Positions 28,801 to 39,499 are shown, counted from the first letter of the stretch. The stretch is 64,000 bases of DNA from Planctomycetota bacterium (GCA_019456145.1 VRUL01000019.1:1-64000); one strand, 5' to 3'. The notes: generated by a model from the letters alone, not told the origin. Program-made: numbers and translations.

Positions 28801-30881
28801 TCTTCTGGATCACGACTTTTGAGGGCTCGGAAAAAGTAAATCCCCTGCTTTTTTTTGTCCTCTTGCCGTATTTTGGTAACATGCTTGTCCAAGTTTTTAA
28901 TCTCAATCCAATCTAAGTCGGTCTTTATGGCATCCTCACACTTCTGGAAAAGCTCCTGAAGCCGGGGGTTCTTTTCCCACAGTTCATCTACTATTTTCTG
29001 ATTTAACAACCCCTCCTCGTGGTTAAATCTTGGGCATTTATGACTTCTTTTATGTAGATAGTACGCCCGAGCAAGTTTGGTCTCCAGCGCGGCCAGTTCC
29101 CGCTCAGACTCTTTGTCTTTAAGCGGTTGCCCATCCTTTTCAGTAATGACATACTTAAGCGCAAATCCCCCGGTGCGCTCGCCTCTCTTAACCATGTACT
29201 TTGTTCGCAAATCCTTCCAGTTTTTCTCAAGCCACTTAGCACAATGACTATTCGGCTGGCGTATTTCCTTTCTAAGCTTTTCCTTGCCCAGTCCAGCACC
29301 TGGTACACTCGGGCCGATTGGTTCCGGCCACTCCTTTTCCATATTGGTCAAATAATAGTTGCCCATCACCATGTCCTGAGATGGTCCAACCATTGGCGAG
29401 CCATTTGACGGCGAAAAAATGTTGGAGGTAGTCATCATTAAGATATGAGTTTCAGCCTGAGCTTCAACACTTAGTGGCAGGTGGACCGCCATCTGGTCAC
29501 CGTCAAAGTCAGCGTTGAATCCCTTGCAGGCCAACGGGTGAAGCATAATCGCGTTGCCTTCCACGAGGATCGGCTCGAAGGCCTGAACACCCATTCGATG
29601 AAGCGTTGGGGCGCGGTTTAGCAAGACAGGATGCTGATGAATGACTTCTTCAAGGACATCCCAGACAGAGTCATCACGTCTTTCAATCATCCTCTTGGCG
29701 CTCTTAATCGTATCGGCAAGCCCATGTGTTCTGAGTTTTCGAATAATGAAAGGCTGATACAATTCCAGAGCTATTTTCTTTGGCAAACCACATTGGTAGA
29801 GTTTCAGATTAGGGCCAACTACAATTACGGACCGAGCCGAGTAATCTACACGTTTGCCAAGAAGGTTCTCGCGGAATCGACCCTGTTTGCCCTTGATCAT
29901 ATCGCTCAATGACTTTAGAGGTCGATTGTTACTGCCGAGTACGGGCCTGCGGCAGCGACCGTTGTCAAACAGTGAATCAACCGCCTGCTGAAGCATTCTT
30001 TTCTCATTACGGATAATTACATCTGGGGCATTAAGGTCTATGAGCTTTTTTAGCCGGTTGTTACGATTGATAATTCGCCGGTAAAGGTCGTTTAAGTCGC
30101 TGGTTGCGAAATTGCCTCTTTCAAGAAGAACCAAAGGACGCAAATCCGGAGGAATAACAGGAATAACTTCAAGCACCATCCATTCAGGCTTGTTTGTGCT
30201 GTTTTTAGCTTCGTTAACAATCTTAAGGCGTTTGGTGAGATCTTTGATTTTCTGCTTGCTGTTGGTCTTGTCAATAGCTTGCCGCAACTCTATGCTTAAG
30301 GCATCAAGGTCGAGATTTATCAACAATGACCTCATTGCTTCGGCGCCCATTGAAGCCTTAAAACCAGCAGGAGGCGTACCATACTTGCTCGACGCCTCAC
30401 GGAATTCTTCTTCTCCAAGCAGTTGCCCCAACTTCAACGGTGTTTGGCCTGGGTCGGTAACAACATAGTCCTGAAAATAAATTATTTTCTCCAGGTCTGC
30501 TGTTTTCATTGCCAAAAGGGTGCCGATACGATTAGGTATGGCCTTGTAAAACCATATGTGTACCACAGGTGCCGCAAGATTGATATGTCCCATTCTCTTG
30601 CGGCGAACACGACTATGAGTGACTTTAACTCCACAGCGATCGCAAATTATCCCCTTAAACTTGGTACCTTTATACTTACCGCACGCACACTCCCAGTCCC
30701 TCTCCGGCCCGAAAATACGCTCACAGAATAAGCCGTCCTTCTCCGGCCGATAAGTACGATAGTTGATAGTCTCCGGCTTGCGTACTTCCCCAAAAGACCA
30801 GCTACGAATATCATTGGGGCTGGCCAGCGAAATCTTTACCAAGCCGTAATCATTAATGCGATCATAAATACTTTCATACAT
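25884..30881 (-). CDS. rpoC: RNA polymerase beta-prime subunit with GIY-YIG insert
   Basis: This 1665-residue catalytic subunit is about 250 residues longer than E. coli RpoC. Zn1 cysteines (CACG at 65-68, CDRC at 80-83), the active-site NADFDGD (456-462), the bridge-helix/trigger-loop region ([19 protein letters not shown]) and Zn2 ([11 protein letters not shown]) are all intact. The extra mass lies between YYLT (509-512) and [14 protein letters not shown] (751-764). That is the loop that follows the active-site segment, where E. coli has only about 15 residues. The insert ends in a GIY-YIG nuclease-like domain and is listed separately. The gene follows rpoB by 77 bases. Reading frame and core motifs suggest a functional subunit. 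Confidence 0.96.
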   Translation of the reverse strand: MYESIYDRINDYGLVKISLASPNDIRSWSFGEVRKPETINYRTYRPEKDGLFCERIFGPERDWECACGKYKGTKFKGIICDRCGVKVTHSRVRRKRMGHINLAAPVVHIWFYKAIPNRIGTLLAMKTADLEKIIYFQDYVVTDPGQTPLKLGQLLGEEEFREASSKYGTPPAGFKASMGAEAMRSLLINLDLDALSIELRQAIDKTNSKQKIKDLTKRLKIVNEAKNSTNKPEWMVLEVIPVIPPDLRPLVLLERGNFATSDLNDLYRRIINRNNRLKKLIDLNAPDVIIRNEKRMLQQAVDSLFDNGRCRRPVLGSNNRPLKSLSDMIKGKQGRFRENLLGKRVDYSARSVIVVGPNLKLYQCGLPKKIALELYQPFIIRKLRTHGLADTIKSAKRMIERRDDSVWDVLEEVIHQHPVLLNRAPTLHRMGVQAFEPILVEGNAIMLHPLACKGFNADFDGDQMAVHLPLSVEAQAETHILMMTTSNIFSPSNGSPMVGPSQDMVMGNYYLTNMEKEWPEPIGPSVPGAGLGKEKLRKEIRQPNSHCAKWLEKNWKDLRTKYMVKRGERTGGFALKYVITEKDGQPLKDKESERELAALETKLARAYYLHKRSHKCPRFNHEEGLLNQKIVDELWEKNPRLQELFQKCEDAIKTDLDWIEIKNLDKHVTKIRQEDKKKQGIYFFRALKSRDPEDGVRKGYIGKATSLSSRLGHHFTDPFEAAQPENCGDTLLITLSVEELYRLNQRRVPAFRDTFEAIMAFEVGKIRLHEKCKVKISKPVMSSDLGIRSAGTTSDELSEGKSTVIETTVGRCIFDEILPAGMPFYNMTLNGKRVSQVISDCFKFSGSSETVDLLDRIKDLGFKYATLGGLSFGIMDLKIPARKPEIIEETEKKVSKIFKNYNDGVLTEGERYNQVIDAWTNARVLVTNEMMRGLKEDTNEDGSPYLNPIYLMSDSGARGSVDQIQQLAGMRALMAKPSGEIIETPIKSNFREGLTVLEYFSSTHGARKGLADTALKTANSGYLTRKLIDVAQNLIITEHDCQTLQGVTKSTVSRGEQVDVPLSQLIIGRTARDNIRNPITDEMVVRENDVITPDAALKIEVLGLGAIRVRSALTCDSPFGICAKCYGWDLSTGQLVEEGSAVGIIAAQSIGEPGTQLTLRTFHTGGVALRAILEREQKATHTGKIQYRDINAVTFKKSDGKTQVIALKRNGEIAILDAKDRELDKFKVPYGATVLVKDGSKVKSSAIIFGWDPHRIPILAEVPGLIRFVDIIEGETIGIEEERKGQVGKPIVIEHKGDKHPQIIIEDSNGKILDVHYLPAGARIEVNEGQKVQAAQLLAHQPRATGGTQDITGGLPRVTEVFEARKPKDPAAMAEISGRVELRSDKRKGKMTIIIRSESGMEKEHHVPRDRHLNVHTADYAEAGDALTDGPLVPHDILRIKGEEALQKYLITEIQNVYRSQNVNINDKHVEIICTQMMRKVSIESVSDSRFLPGEVVDKFVFRRENERLAKSLRITNVGDSTDLEEGQIIGKKELAIINEKLEMIGGTPAKGKKPKAATAQTLLLGITKASLWSDSFIAAASFQETTKVLTEAALAGKIDRLHGLKENVILGHLIPAGTAFKPHLEMKVKHLVEAPLPKEFAEIMGDKEAEAKADAAVKEVLGIK
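28632..29339 (-). other. In-frame GIY-YIG-domain insert within RpoC (about residues 515-750)
   Basis: About 235 residues interrupt beta-prime directly after the YYLT of the active-site neighbourhood. The last 70 residues read as a GIY-YIG domain: GIYFFR at 680-685, GYIGKA at 699-704, and an Arg at 710 exactly ten residues after the second Tyr, the UvrC spacing for the catalytic Arg. The usual catalytic Glu is uncertain (Glu738 or Glu739 in a short helix just before the host resumes). The first 160 residues are charged, probably helical, unrecognised, and contain PRFN at 617-620. No intein motifs (N-terminal Cys/Ser nucleophile, block B TxxH, terminal HN) are visible, so the segment probably stays in the protein. 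Boundaries are approximate. Confidence 0.82.
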
Positions 30882-30958
30882 TTAAGGTTTCCCCTAATTG
30901 GCTATTGACTACTATCTATTGACTATTTTTTGTTGTTTACAATAATCAATAATCCTTT

Positions 30959-33900
30959 CTACAACACAGTGCCTCCAAGCCGTTTCTTTTCAAGCTGGAT
31001 ATTCAATCCCAATCCTCTTATCTCATTGCACAATACGTCAAAAGACAGCGGCGTACCAGCTTCGAGGATGTTTTGCCCTTTGACCATTGATTCATAGATT
31101 TTTGTTCGTCCCTCAACATCATCGCTTTTGACCGTCAGCATCTCTTGAAGTGTGTAAGCCGCTCCGTATCCTTCCAGCGCCCAAACTTCCATTTCGCCGA
31201 ACCTTTGTCCGCCGGTTCTGGCCTTTCCGCCTAACGGCTGCTGAGTAATCAGACTATACGGCCCCGTTGCTCGAGCATGGATCTTATCATCAACAAGATG
31301 ATGCAGTTTCATCATATATATATATCCTATGGTTGCAGTTTGATCGAATGGCTCCCCTGTTCTGCCATCATATAACTGAGTCTTCAAAGCCGACGGGACA
31401 TTGATAAAAAACTCATCTTCAGAAGGTATTTCTCCGTTCTCTTCCAGTTCGGTCTTTCGCTTCCTCATAAGCTTGTTGGCTTCTTCAGTCAATTCCCGGA
31501 TATCATCTTCGTTAGCACCATCAAAGACCGGTGTAACAGCGTTAAATCCCAACACCTTTGCAACCCAGCCAAGATGTGTTTCCAGTATCTGGCCGACATT
31601 CATTCGGCTCGGAACACCGAGAGGATTGAGCAATATATCGAGACTCGTGCCATCTTCCAGAAACGGCATATCCTCCTCCGGCATAATCTTGGCGATAACA
31701 CCTTTGTTGCCGTGGCGTCCGGCAACTTTATCGCCGATCGACAAAGCCCTTTTAATTGCAACATAAATTTTTACCATCTGTAATACACCACTTGGCAGTT
31801 CGTCGCCGTGCTTGAAACTATCGATCCTGCGTTTCTTTTCTTCCTGAATTTCAGTAATCTTGCTCCAGAATTTACTCGCAATTTTCTGTACTTCGTCTCT
31901 GGCCGAGGCGGGCCTGACCCACTTGATATTAAAGTTTTCCACCTGCTCATAAACAACCTCATCATCTGAGCTTTGCCCGACTTTCTGACGAGTGGAAGGG
32001 TCGACGACGTTAACGTCGAATTTCTTATTGATAGTCTCGAACAATTGCCTGAAAACCAGACATTCTTTAGCCCTCATCTTCTTTTCATAGAGTTTTACCT
32101 CGTCTGTCAGTGCCTTCTTTTCCTCTTCACTGGCCGCGCCGCGCCTTGTAAATCGTTCTGTTTTTATTACCACCCCTTCATACCCGCTGGGCAGTTCAAG
32201 TGAGTCATTTTTGACATCTTCGCCGGCTCTCCCGAATATGGCGTGAAGGAGTTTTTCCTCGGGGGTCAGTTCGGTCTTGCTCTTGGGTACTACCTTACCT
32301 ACCAGAATGTCACCAGTACAAACTCTTGTTCCTTCGCGGACTACTCCATGTTCATCAAGGTTTCGCAGCGCCTTTTCGCTAACATTGGGAATATCACAGG
32401 TAAACTCTTCCTTGCCGAGGCGGGTCTCGCGTACTTCAGCCGTAAATTCGTCGATGTGGATGCTGGTAAAACTATCGTCCTTGCAGATTTTTTCACTGAC
32501 AATAATAGCATCCTCAAAGTTAAAGCCGTCAAACGAGACAAATCCTACGAGGAGATTTTTGCCGAGCGCCAACACGCCGTTAGAGGTGCCACCGCCATCT
32601 GCTAAAATTTGGCCTGCCTGGACCCTTTCGCCGAGTTTGATTATGGGCTTTTGATTAAGGCAGGTTCTTTCATTCAATCCAACAAATTCGGCAAGCTTAT
32701 ATTCATCAGTATGGTTAATGACTATATTAGTTGAGTCTACTGCGGTTACAACACCGCCTATTTTGGCACGCACGACCATACTTGAGTTCTTCCCGACCAC
32801 TTCTTCCATGCCGGTACGAACTAAGGGCGGATCGGTCTTTAGTAACGGAACTGCCTGCCGCTGCATATTTGAACCCATCAAAGCCCTATTTGCGTCATCG
32901 TGCTCCAGAAAGGGGATAAGCGAAGCTGAAACACCAACAATTTGTTTGGCTGAAACATCAATGTACTCTACCTCGTCATCTGTGACCTGAGCCAGTTCAC
33001 CGCCTTTTCTGGCGAGAACCAATCCCTTTGTAAGCTTACCGGTCTTTACGTCGACCGTATTCGGTGGCGCAAATATCGCCTTCATCTCTTCATCGGCACG
33101 CAAATAATCAACCTCGTCGGTAACCTTACCATTTTTGACTTTGCTGTACGGGGTAAGCAGAAATCCATATCCGTCAACTGCGGCAAATATTGCCAACGAA
33201 GCGATTAAGCCAATGTTTGTTCCTTCGGGTGTTTCAATCGGACAAACTCTGCCGTAATGGCTGATATGAACATCGCGAACTTCAAATCCTGCACGCCTTC
33301 TGTTCAAACCACCGGGGCCAAGAGCAGATAGACGCCTTTCGTGTGTCAACTGGCTTAAAGCATTGGTCTGGTCAACAACCTGACTCAACTCTCCACGGCC
33401 AAAGAAATAGTTGATACTGCTCGATACGCTCTTGGAATTTACCAAATCCGCGATGCGCACCGGCTCGGCATCTTCAGTTCTGGGTTTTAAGGTCATCCGT
33501 TCTTGAATAGTTTTGCGAAGTTTCAGCAGGCCTTTTCTGATTTCATCACCGGCCAGTTCCTCGATTGTACGCAGTCTTCTGTTACCCAGGTGATCGATGT
33601 CGTCAACATAACCTTCATTATTGCGCAGGGCCACTATATATTTCATTGTGTTAAGGAAATCTTCGGGACGAAGAGTCATCTCACTTTCGTCTACTTCCTG
33701 CTCAAACTTACGATTTAATCTGAACCTGCCGACCTTACCAAGACGATAGCGGTTCGAATCGAAAAATTTCTCTTTAAAGAATGTTTTTGCCTTGTCTTGA
33801 CTGGGCGGATTGCCGGGCCTTAACCTCAAATAAAACTTTAGCAACGCCTGCTCATGGCTTTGGCAATTATCCTCTGCAAGTGTGTTTAGAATCATTGGGT

Positions 33901-35305
33901 CTCGGACATTCTCGATGACTTCAATTGTGTTTTCTCGTGGACACTCCAACCACTCCTTGATCGATTTCCGCAAACTGTCTTTTGAATTCTTGGCGTAATG
34001 GCTGTCCGACATTTGACCAGATATACCATTCCCTTTTCGGGAACATGCGATTCCTATGTACCCATGATTTACCAAATGTGTATTTTTGTTGCGGAAGAAG
34101 TAAAGTCCTGGCTTTTTGAATGCCTTGTCTTTAACATCATTCGGATGTGAATACCAAGGGGTTTTATCTTTTATTTTCTTTATACACGCATCCAGGATTT
34201 TCTTTTGTTCCGGACTGGCCTCCTTGCCCCACCTATCCCTGAATTTTTGAACCTTCTTACTGTCACGCGCATCATTGTTCTTCTTGTCGTTTTCCTTATT
34301 GAATCTCGGTAAATGCCGCTTCTTCTCATCAGGTTTTTTGCTGTCCGGGTATTCGAGCATCAAGTTGTTTTCGATAAATTCCAACAACGGCTTCAACTCT
34401 GTATCGGCGTCAGCCAAGTCTGGTGTTGAAACATACTTGAATTCCAATCCGTTTAACAGGTATTCTGTCACCATCTTCTGAGTAATTCGTCCTTCAGGGT
34501 TACTTGAGGCAGCCTCTATCTGTGTTACTCTATCACCGATTTGTGTGCCGGCATCTACTATGATTTCACCGGTCTCTTTGTCCACAATGGGCCCTACCAC
34601 CCACATAGTAGGCGACAGTTCAGCTACAGGAACAATCTTTGTCGTATAAAACAAACGTAAGATGTCCTCGGAAGTGCTGTAGGCAGGATCTATTGCCCGA
34701 AGAAAAATGGTCGCCGGTATCTTGCTGGACTGATCAATTCTGACAACTAAAACATCTTTACGGGTAACACCTATCTCTATCCAGCTACCCCTTTCGGGTA
34801 TAATTCTGCCACCGTGCAGCACTCTATCGCCTTCTTTGCTCTCGATAAGAAAATCGACACCCGGACTTCGGTGCAGTTGGCTGACTATTACACGGACGGC
34901 GCCATTGATGATAAACTCTCCGCCACCCACCATAACCGGCATCTCACCGAGATATATTCCCTGCTCGGTTACGTCTTCGCCTTCTTTGCTATGCAGTCTG
35001 CACCAAAGCTTTAATGGGAAGCCGTAGGTCAACCGCAGTTGTCGGCACTCGATAGGCGAATAACGTGGCTTTTCCAACTCGTAGTAGAGATATTCCAAAC
35101 GCATCTTTTTATCATAGCTTTCAATAGGGAATATCTCGCTAAACAGGGCTTCGAGCCCGTGACACTTTCTCTTGGTCGGGGCCTCATCTTCCTGCAAAAA
35201 GCGTTTGTAGCTCCTTCTGAGTATTTCAACAAGGTCTGGTATCTTAACGGCATCTTGGATTTTGCCAAAACGACGAACAGCTTCTCCAGCACCAATCTTC
35301 ACCAT
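30959..35305 (-). CDS. rpoB: RNA polymerase beta subunit with GIY-YIG-like insert
   Basis: This 1448-residue subunit keeps the core of beta. The rifampicin pocket ([18 protein letters not shown] followed by LSALGPGG) retains the residues equivalent to Q513, D516, H526, R529 and S531. The catalytic-region blocks GYNFED-like [10 protein letters not shown] and [13 protein letters not shown] and the C-terminal [20 protein letters not shown] are intact. About 195 extra residues lie in the lobe region, before [13 protein letters not shown] and LRPGNPP. This is the part of beta where other lineages carry insertions, such as E. coli SI1. The extra segment carries a GIY-YIG-like domain and is listed separately. 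The start at 35305 ([16 protein letters not shown]) is the only good ATG. Confidence 0.96.
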   Translation of the reverse strand: MVKIGAGEAVRRFGKIQDAVKIPDLVEILRRSYKRFLQEDEAPTKRKCHGLEALFSEIFPIESYDKKMRLEYLYYELEKPRYSPIECRQLRLTYGFPLKLWCRLHSKEGEDVTEQGIYLGEMPVMVGGGEFIINGAVRVIVSQLHRSPGVDFLIESKEGDRVLHGGRIIPERGSWIEIGVTRKDVLVVRIDQSSKIPATIFLRAIDPAYSTSEDILRLFYTTKIVPVAELSPTMWVVGPIVDKETGEIIVDAGTQIGDRVTQIEAASSNPEGRITQKMVTEYLLNGLEFKYVSTPDLADADTELKPLLEFIENNLMLEYPDSKKPDEKKRHLPRFNKENDKKNNDARDSKKVQKFRDRWGKEASPEQKKILDACIKKIKDKTPWYSHPNDVKDKAFKKPGLYFFRNKNTHLVNHGYIGIACSRKGNGISGQMSDSHYAKNSKDSLRKSIKEWLECPRENTIEVIENVRDPMILNTLAEDNCQSHEQALLKFYLRLRPGNPPSQDKAKTFFKEKFFDSNRYRLGKVGRFRLNRKFEQEVDESEMTLRPEDFLNTMKYIVALRNNEGYVDDIDHLGNRRLRTIEELAGDEIRKGLLKLRKTIQERMTLKPRTEDAEPVRIADLVNSKSVSSSINYFFGRGELSQVVDQTNALSQLTHERRLSALGPGGLNRRRAGFEVRDVHISHYGRVCPIETPEGTNIGLIASLAIFAAVDGYGFLLTPYSKVKNGKVTDEVDYLRADEEMKAIFAPPNTVDVKTGKLTKGLVLARKGGELAQVTDDEVEYIDVSAKQIVGVSASLIPFLEHDDANRALMGSNMQRQAVPLLKTDPPLVRTGMEEVVGKNSSMVVRAKIGGVVTAVDSTNIVINHTDEYKLAEFVGLNERTCLNQKPIIKLGERVQAGQILADGGGTSNGVLALGKNLLVGFVSFDGFNFEDAIIVSEKICKDDSFTSIHIDEFTAEVRETRLGKEEFTCDIPNVSEKALRNLDEHGVVREGTRVCTGDILVGKVVPKSKTELTPEEKLLHAIFGRAGEDVKNDSLELPSGYEGVVIKTERFTRRGAASEEEKKALTDEVKLYEKKMRAKECLVFRQLFETINKKFDVNVVDPSTRQKVGQSSDDEVVYEQVENFNIKWVRPASARDEVQKIASKFWSKITEIQEEKKRRIDSFKHGDELPSGVLQMVKIYVAIKRALSIGDKVAGRHGNKGVIAKIMPEEDMPFLEDGTSLDILLNPLGVPSRMNVGQILETHLGWVAKVLGFNAVTPVFDGANEDDIRELTEEANKLMRKRKTELEENGEIPSEDEFFINVPSALKTQLYDGRTGEPFDQTATIGYIYMMKLHHLVDDKIHARATGPYSLITQQPLGGKARTGGQRFGEMEVWALEGYGAAYTLQEMLTVKSDDVEGRTKIYESMVKGQNILEAGTPLSFDVLCNEIRGLGLNIQLEKKRLGGTVL
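33935..34522 (-). other. In-frame GIY-YIG-like insert within RpoB (about residues 262-457)
   Basis: The beta lobe is interrupted after the [15 protein letters not shown] strand and resumes near [11 protein letters not shown]. The inserted segment has a basic Asn/Lys-rich stretch with PRFN (333-336), a predicted helical stretch, then GLYFFR (400-405) and GYIGIA (415-420), followed by a helix [11 protein letters not shown]. This is the core of a GIY-YIG fold. The residue in the place of the catalytic Arg appears to be Gln431 and no catalytic Glu is clear, so nuclease activity is unlikely or altered. The PRFN to G[IL]Y distance is 67 residues, against 63 in the RpoC insert. Boundaries are approximate. 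Confidence 0.78.
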
Positions 35306-35461
35306 TACTAATCTCCCACATTAAATACGCCAATCAACTTTCCAGCACCAAAGACGGGCGCTGAACCATCCGACTCTCCCATCAATTTTGAATCTCGTTT
35401 CTCGTCAAGCGCATCTCTGACGTTGTGGCTTACAGTTCGATTCACATTTCACGCCTTATCT

Positions 35462-35944
35462 TTAGGTCAGTTCAACTACTGCACCGACAGCTTCAAGCTG
35501 CTTTTGGGCAGCTTCGGCTTCTTCTTTGCTCAGACCCTCTTTGACCGGCTTGGGAACGTTGTCGACGAGGTCCTTGGCTTCTTTCAAACCCAATGCCGTC
35601 AAAGCTCTTACTTCTTTGATAACCTGAATCTTCTTATCACCGTACTCTTTCAGGATTACATTGAAGCTGGTTTTCTCTTCGGCTTCCTCAGCCTGTGCTT
35701 GTAGAGCGGGTCCTGCCATCATAACAGCACCACCGGCAGCCGGCTCAATCCCATATTCGGCCTTGAGATAATCACCAAGCTCTTTGGCCTGCATCAATTT
35801 CAGCTCGGCTATTTTGTCACCGAGCTTCTTAATCTCACTGCTCCATTCCTTTGTCTCTTTAGATTCCTGAGTCTCCTTTGCTTCTTCTTTTACATCTTCT
35901 TTCAAATTGCTGTCTGCTTGTTTCTTTTCTTCGGTTTTAGCCAT
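35462..35944 (-). CDS. rplL: 50S ribosomal protein L7/L12
   Basis: The stalk protein (160 aa) recruits translation factors. The C-terminal domain ([39 protein letters not shown]) and the dimerising N-terminal helices are present, joined by an Ala-rich hinge. An extra charged N-terminal tail of about 35 residues (rich in Lys and Glu) makes it longer than the usual 120-130 residues. It follows rplJ as in the rif operon. Confidence 0.96.
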   Translation of the reverse strand: MAKTEEKKQADSNLKEDVKEEAKETQESKETKEWSSEIKKLGDKIAELKLMQAKELGDYLKAEYGIEPAAGGAVMMAGPALQAQAEEAEEKTSFNVILKEYGDKKIQVIKEVRALTALGLKEAKDLVDNVPKPVKEGLSKEEAEAAQKQLEAVGAVVELT

Positions 35945-36066
35945 TTCAAGTCAACTCCTATAAGTAAGCGCCCTGTGGTAGCCGAAACTCCACCGTTTCG
36001 TTTAACCCATTATAGGGACAGCCACACAGGCAACAATATTTCAAATCTCCTGCCTCACTTGGCAAT

Positions 36067-36600
36067 TTAAGCTGCTTGTTTCTCTTCTCTTTCAATAATA
36101 GTCTTTATGCAACCTGCGATGATTCCGGCAGGAGCACTAAACGTGGCGACCAATCTTGATGCGGGCGACTGGGCCAAAGCGACAATTTCACCCTGCAATT
36201 CTGCCCGCGTTGGAAGTTCTGACAGTTGCTCTGTCTCTTTGGCTTCTAAAGCTGAGCCATCCAGAAAAGCTCCTTTAATCTCTACCACTGGAACCTTCTT
36301 GCGCCATCCGACCATCTCTTTTGCCACGTCGACGATGCTGTCACCACCATAAGCAATAACGCAAGGGCCACTGAACAAAGCCGCTGCTGATTCCATCTTG
36401 CAATTGTGCAGCGCCTTTTTGAACAGTGAATTCTTTACTACCAATAACCTGATACCTTTTTCTTTAAGCTCACCGCGCATCAGGTTATTGTCAACACCAC
36501 CGATACCTTTAGTGCTGACAACCAAAAAATCCTGGATATCTTCGTCGACAATTCTCTTCTGCAGTTCGGCCCGCAGTAATTCTTTCACGAGTTTGCTCAT
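36067..36600 (-). CDS. rplJ: 50S ribosomal protein L10
   Basis: L10 (177 aa) anchors L7/L12 dimers to the stalk base. It contains [20 protein letters not shown] and [10 protein letters not shown], and ends in the L12-binding helix. I chose the ATG at 36600, preceded by AGGTGAG; a start five codons upstream would include the Shine-Dalgarno sequence itself. Confidence 0.95.
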   Translation of the reverse strand: MSKLVKELLRAELQKRIVDEDIQDFLVVSTKGIGGVDNNLMRGELKEKGIRLLVVKNSLFKKALHNCKMESAAALFSGPCVIAYGGDSIVDVAKEMVGWRKKVPVVEIKGAFLDGSALEAKETEQLSELPTRAELQGEIVALAQSPASRLVATFSAPAGIIAGCIKTIIEREEKQAA

Positions 36601-36669
36601 CTTCTCACCTGTCAATATATAAAGCAGTTGGCTATCAGCTAATTTATGACTATCGAGTAATAGACCTTT

Positions 36670-37347
36670 TTAAAGACTAACTGTTACGCCCGGGCTCATT
36701 GTCGCAGATATAGATGCTTTTTTGATATATGTACCTTTTGCCGCCGCGGGTTTGATTTTCTTTATGTGTGAGACAAAAGCCTCGATATTACCTATTAGTT
36801 TATCTGTCTCGAAGCTTTGCCTACCAACTACCGTGTGAACATTACCGCCGGCATCATTCCTAAACTCGACTTTGCCTGCGGCAAATTCAGCTACTGCGGT
36901 TATAACATCGGCTGTTACCGTGCCATTTTTGGGCGACGGCATCTTCCCCTGGGGCCCGAGAACCCGGCCGAGCTTGCCTACCTTGCCCATTACTTTTGGC
37001 GAGGCGATGGCCACATCAAAATCCAACCATCCATCCGAGATCTTTTTAATCAGCTCATCACAGCCGGCCTCAATAGCACCAGCCTCTTTAGCTGCTTCAA
37101 TATCAGCATCCTCGCAGAAGGCGATAACTTTCTTCTGCTTACCTATCCCATGAGGCAGCGATATTGAGCCTCGAACCATCTGGTCGGCCTGCTTGGGGTC
37201 AATACCCAGGTGCAGCACACATTCTATGCTCTGGTCAAATTTTACCGACTTAAACAATTTGACTTTTTCGACCGCATCAGCCATGCTCACTGGTTCTTTG
37301 GTAACCTGTTCCGACTCTTTCTTGTATCTTTTGCTTTTAAATCCCAT
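36670..37347 (-). CDS. rplA: 50S ribosomal protein L1
   Basis: L1 (225 aa) forms the mobile L1 stalk at the E site. The signature PKVMGKVGKLGRVLGPQGKMPSPK region (about residues 118-140) and the start-proximal HLGIDPKQADQMVRG are present. In E. coli L1 represses the L11 operon. It lies between rplK and rplJ. Confidence 0.96.
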   Translation of the reverse strand: MGFKSKRYKKESEQVTKEPVSMADAVEKVKLFKSVKFDQSIECVLHLGIDPKQADQMVRGSISLPHGIGKQKKVIAFCEDADIEAAKEAGAIEAGCDELIKKISDGWLDFDVAIASPKVMGKVGKLGRVLGPQGKMPSPKNGTVTADVITAVAEFAAGKVEFRNDAGGNVHTVVGRQSFETDKLIGNIEAFVSHIKKIKPAAAKGTYIKKASISATMSPGVTVSL

Positions 37348-37381
37348 AGCTCAGTTTTTGTATAATCTCTCTTTCTATCAG

Positions 37382-37813
37382 TTATACACTATCTTCTATT
37401 TCTATGCCCATACTTCGGGCTGTACCTCTGATAATCTTTTCGGCCTGCTCCAGATCATAAGCGTTCAAATCTTTGAACTTAGTCTCAGCGATTTTACGAA
37501 CTTGTTCGACGCTGACTTTCCCAACTTTCTCTTTGTTTGGAACACCGCTACCCTTGACGATTTCGGCCGCCTGTTTCAGCAGCACGGCCGCCGGGGGACT
37601 TTTGACCTCAAAGGTAAAACTTTTGTCCCTATAGACGGCTATTACAACCGGAACGATCGTTCCATTCATTTGTTTTGTTCGTTCGTTGAACTGCGAAACG
37701 AACTGACCTATATTAACACCGTGTTGTCCCAAAGCAGGTCCTATCGGCGGTGCCGGTGTCGCCTGTCCGCCCTTTGCCTGCAATTTAATCTTGAATGCTA
37801 TTTCTTTGGCCAT
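37382..37813 (-). CDS. rplK: 50S ribosomal protein L11
   Basis: L11 (143 aa) binds the GTPase-associated centre of 23S rRNA. Its N-terminal proline-rich domain ([18 protein letters not shown]) and C-terminal rRNA-binding domain ([14 protein letters not shown]) are both complete. It follows nusG by about 60 bases. Confidence 0.96.
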   Translation of the reverse strand: MAKEIAFKIKLQAKGGQATPAPPIGPALGQHGVNIGQFVSQFNERTKQMNGTIVPVVIAVYRDKSFTFEVKSPPAAVLLKQAAEIVKGSGVPNKEKVGKVSVEQVRKIAETKFKDLNAYDLEQAEKIIRGTARSMGIEIEDSV

Positions 37814-37873
37814 TGTTCACCTTTGTATCGTATCTTAGTATCCGTCCTTACGCGATGCTCCGTGAGATATTGC

Positions 37874-38485
37874 CTACACTTTTTCAACCTGCCAATACTC
37901 TATATCCAGGGGAGTAGCCCGGCCGAATATCGTAACAATAACCTTCACAATTCCACGCTCAGAATCAATCGAATCGACTGTTCCTTCGAAGTTCTCAAAG
38001 GCACCTTCCCGGATTTTAATCATATCACCTTTCTCAAACTCGACTTTTATGCTTGGCGCTTCCTCAGGCTTTTCTGATTCTAAAAGCATCTTTGCCACAT
38101 CCGTATCCCGCATGGCGGTGGGAATTCCTTCGGTGCCGATGAAATCTCCGACGCCGGAAGTCTCCTTAATCATAAACCATGCCTTTTCCTGGACCCGTCC
38201 ATCCTCGGCCGGCTCCATCTCCATAAAAACATAACCAGGATACAATTTCCGCTTATGTACTGTCTGCCTGCTGCCGCGGATTCGTCTAACCTGCTCAACA
38301 GGAACCTCTATTCTGCCTACAATGTCGGTTAAACCCTCCTGATTTACTTTCTGCGTAAGGGTTTCCTTCACCTGCATTTCTTTATTTGCCGCAACTCGTA
38401 AAACATACCACTGCATATTAATGCCAACCCCGGATTGAGTATCCTGCTCCTCGCTTTTCGATGCTTCTTGCTCTACACTATCCAC
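37874..38485 (-). CDS. nusG: Transcription termination/antitermination factor NusG
   Basis: NusG has an NGN domain that binds RNA polymerase (MQWYVLRVAANKEMQVKE, PGYVFMEM) and a C-terminal KOW domain (FEKGDMIKIREGAFENFEGTV). The start is uncertain. I chose the GTG at 38485, which avoids overlap with secE and gives 203 residues with a short acidic tail before the NGN domain. An ATG at 38533 would overlap secE, and the ATG at 38416 would give the bare core. It lies in the standard secE-nusG-rplK order. Confidence 0.93.
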   Translation of the reverse strand: MDSVEQEASKSEEQDTQSGVGINMQWYVLRVAANKEMQVKETLTQKVNQEGLTDIVGRIEVPVEQVRRIRGSRQTVHKRKLYPGYVFMEMEPAEDGRVQEKAWFMIKETSGVGDFIGTEGIPTAMRDTDVAKMLLESEKPEEAPSIKVEFEKGDMIKIREGAFENFEGTVDSIDSERGIVKVIVTIFGRATPLDIEYWQVEKV

Positions 38486-38504
38486 TATAATTATTCTGCC
38501 AACT

Positions 38505-38897
38505 TTATATATTATTATATAGCAACTTATCAAAAAACATTTGAAAACCTAAATCTGTGGCCCCAAGAAATACAGCTAAAAAAACCACAAGCACAATCAC
38601 GATAAATGTCGAAACCGCTATTTCCTTTCTGCTCGACCAGCTAACCTTCTTCATTTCGCTTTCAGCGGCAATCATAAAATTCGCAATCGTCGGCTTATTA
38701 ACCAACAAAAAAATCAAAAGGCCCAGGACCACAAACAAACCCGCAGGTACCATAGTTTCGATCCACAATCCCAGGTCCCAGCCCTGTAATTTCTTGTAGA
38801 GTTGCAAACAGCCTAATCCTACAACTAATGCTACTCCAAAACCGCTACAAAGCCTTGTGTATTTGCCCTGTCCACTTTTATAAATATCAAATACCAT
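38505..38897 (-). CDS. secE: Protein translocase subunit SecE
   Basis: The 130-residue membrane protein ends in the conserved SecE block (SEMKKVSWSSRKEIAVST) and its last span. Two further hydrophobic spans precede it, so it has three segments like E. coli SecE rather than one as in most bacteria. An ATG at 38963 would place the N-terminus inside tRNA-Trp, so I start at 38897 (MVFDIYKSGQGK). It works with SecY. Confidence 0.9.
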   Translation of the reverse strand: MVFDIYKSGQGKYTRLCSGFGVALVVGLGCLQLYKKLQGWDLGLWIETMVPAGLFVVLGLLIFLLVNKPTIANFMIAAESEMKKVSWSSRKEIAVSTFIVIVLVVFLAVFLGATDLGFQMFFDKLLYNNI

Positions 38898-38936
38898 TAT
38901 ATTCACTAATCTCTTATCACAAGATACAGTTCCAAA

Positions 38937-39010
38937 CAGGCCAGGAGGGAATCGAACCCCCAACCTTCGGTTTTGGAGACCGACGCTCTGCCTAATTGAG
39001 CTACTGGCCT
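38937..39010 (-). tRNA. tRNA-Trp (CCA)
   Basis: A 74-nt cloverleaf with a 7-bp acceptor stem AGGCCAG/CTGGCCT, anticodon loop CTCCAAA (anticodon CCA) and T-arm GGTTCGATTCC. CCA is not encoded at the 3' end. It lies between rpmG and secE, a common bacterial arrangement. Confidence 0.95.
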
Positions 39011-39088
39011 ATTGTTTATGGGTTTCCATTCTTCGATAAGTTGCAAATTGGGGTCCCAACTTTTTTGTCACCACAAGGCGGAGCCAGT

Positions 39089-39259
39089 TTATTTACGTCG
39101 TATCTTATGGGCAGTATGTTTTCGTTCCTTTTTACAATATTTATTGAGTTTAAACTTAGGGGTCCCCTCGGCCACACTAACGCTTGTGCGATAGTTTCTC
39201 TGCCTGCACTCAACACATTCAAGCCAGACAAACTCCCTTTTGCTTTTCTTCTTAGCCAT
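39089..39259 (-). CDS. rpmG: 50S ribosomal protein L33
   Basis: A 56-residue protein starting MAKKKSKREFVWLEC and ending HTAHKIRRK. The first zinc pair is present (Cys15, Cys18), but the second CxxC is reduced to one Cys (Cys42, followed by KKE), so zinc binding is probably lost or partial. It lies just upstream of tRNA-Trp and secE. Confidence 0.92.
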   Translation of the reverse strand: MAKKKSKREFVWLECVECRQRNYRTSVSVAEGTPKFKLNKYCKKERKHTAHKIRRK

Positions 39260-39499
39260 AAAGTCTTTGCCCGCCGAGCAGGCTAATCCTAATAGAATTT
39301 TTCTCGTTATGTATCATACTGCTCACTGTAGATTTTCTATTGAGGGGCGTTTACTTCAGAGGTACCCTAAACATATTTTATTGCGTTTAGAAACCCACAA
39401 ATATTTTTCCTGCCCTGCAAATATTCTTAAGTCTACACTTCACAGATGCCAAAACCTTTGCTCTTGACAGTCGTGGGTTTAACAGTTTTACAGAGATAC

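Noticed and set aside
28632-34522. Inteins or group I introns as explanation of the rpoB/rpoC inserts
   Set aside because: The inserts are read straight through in frame, lack an N-terminal Cys/Ser, the block B TxxH and a terminal His-Asn before Cys/Ser/Thr, and show no intron-like RNA or internal stops. The AEDN-Cys in RpoB is ordinary host sequence.
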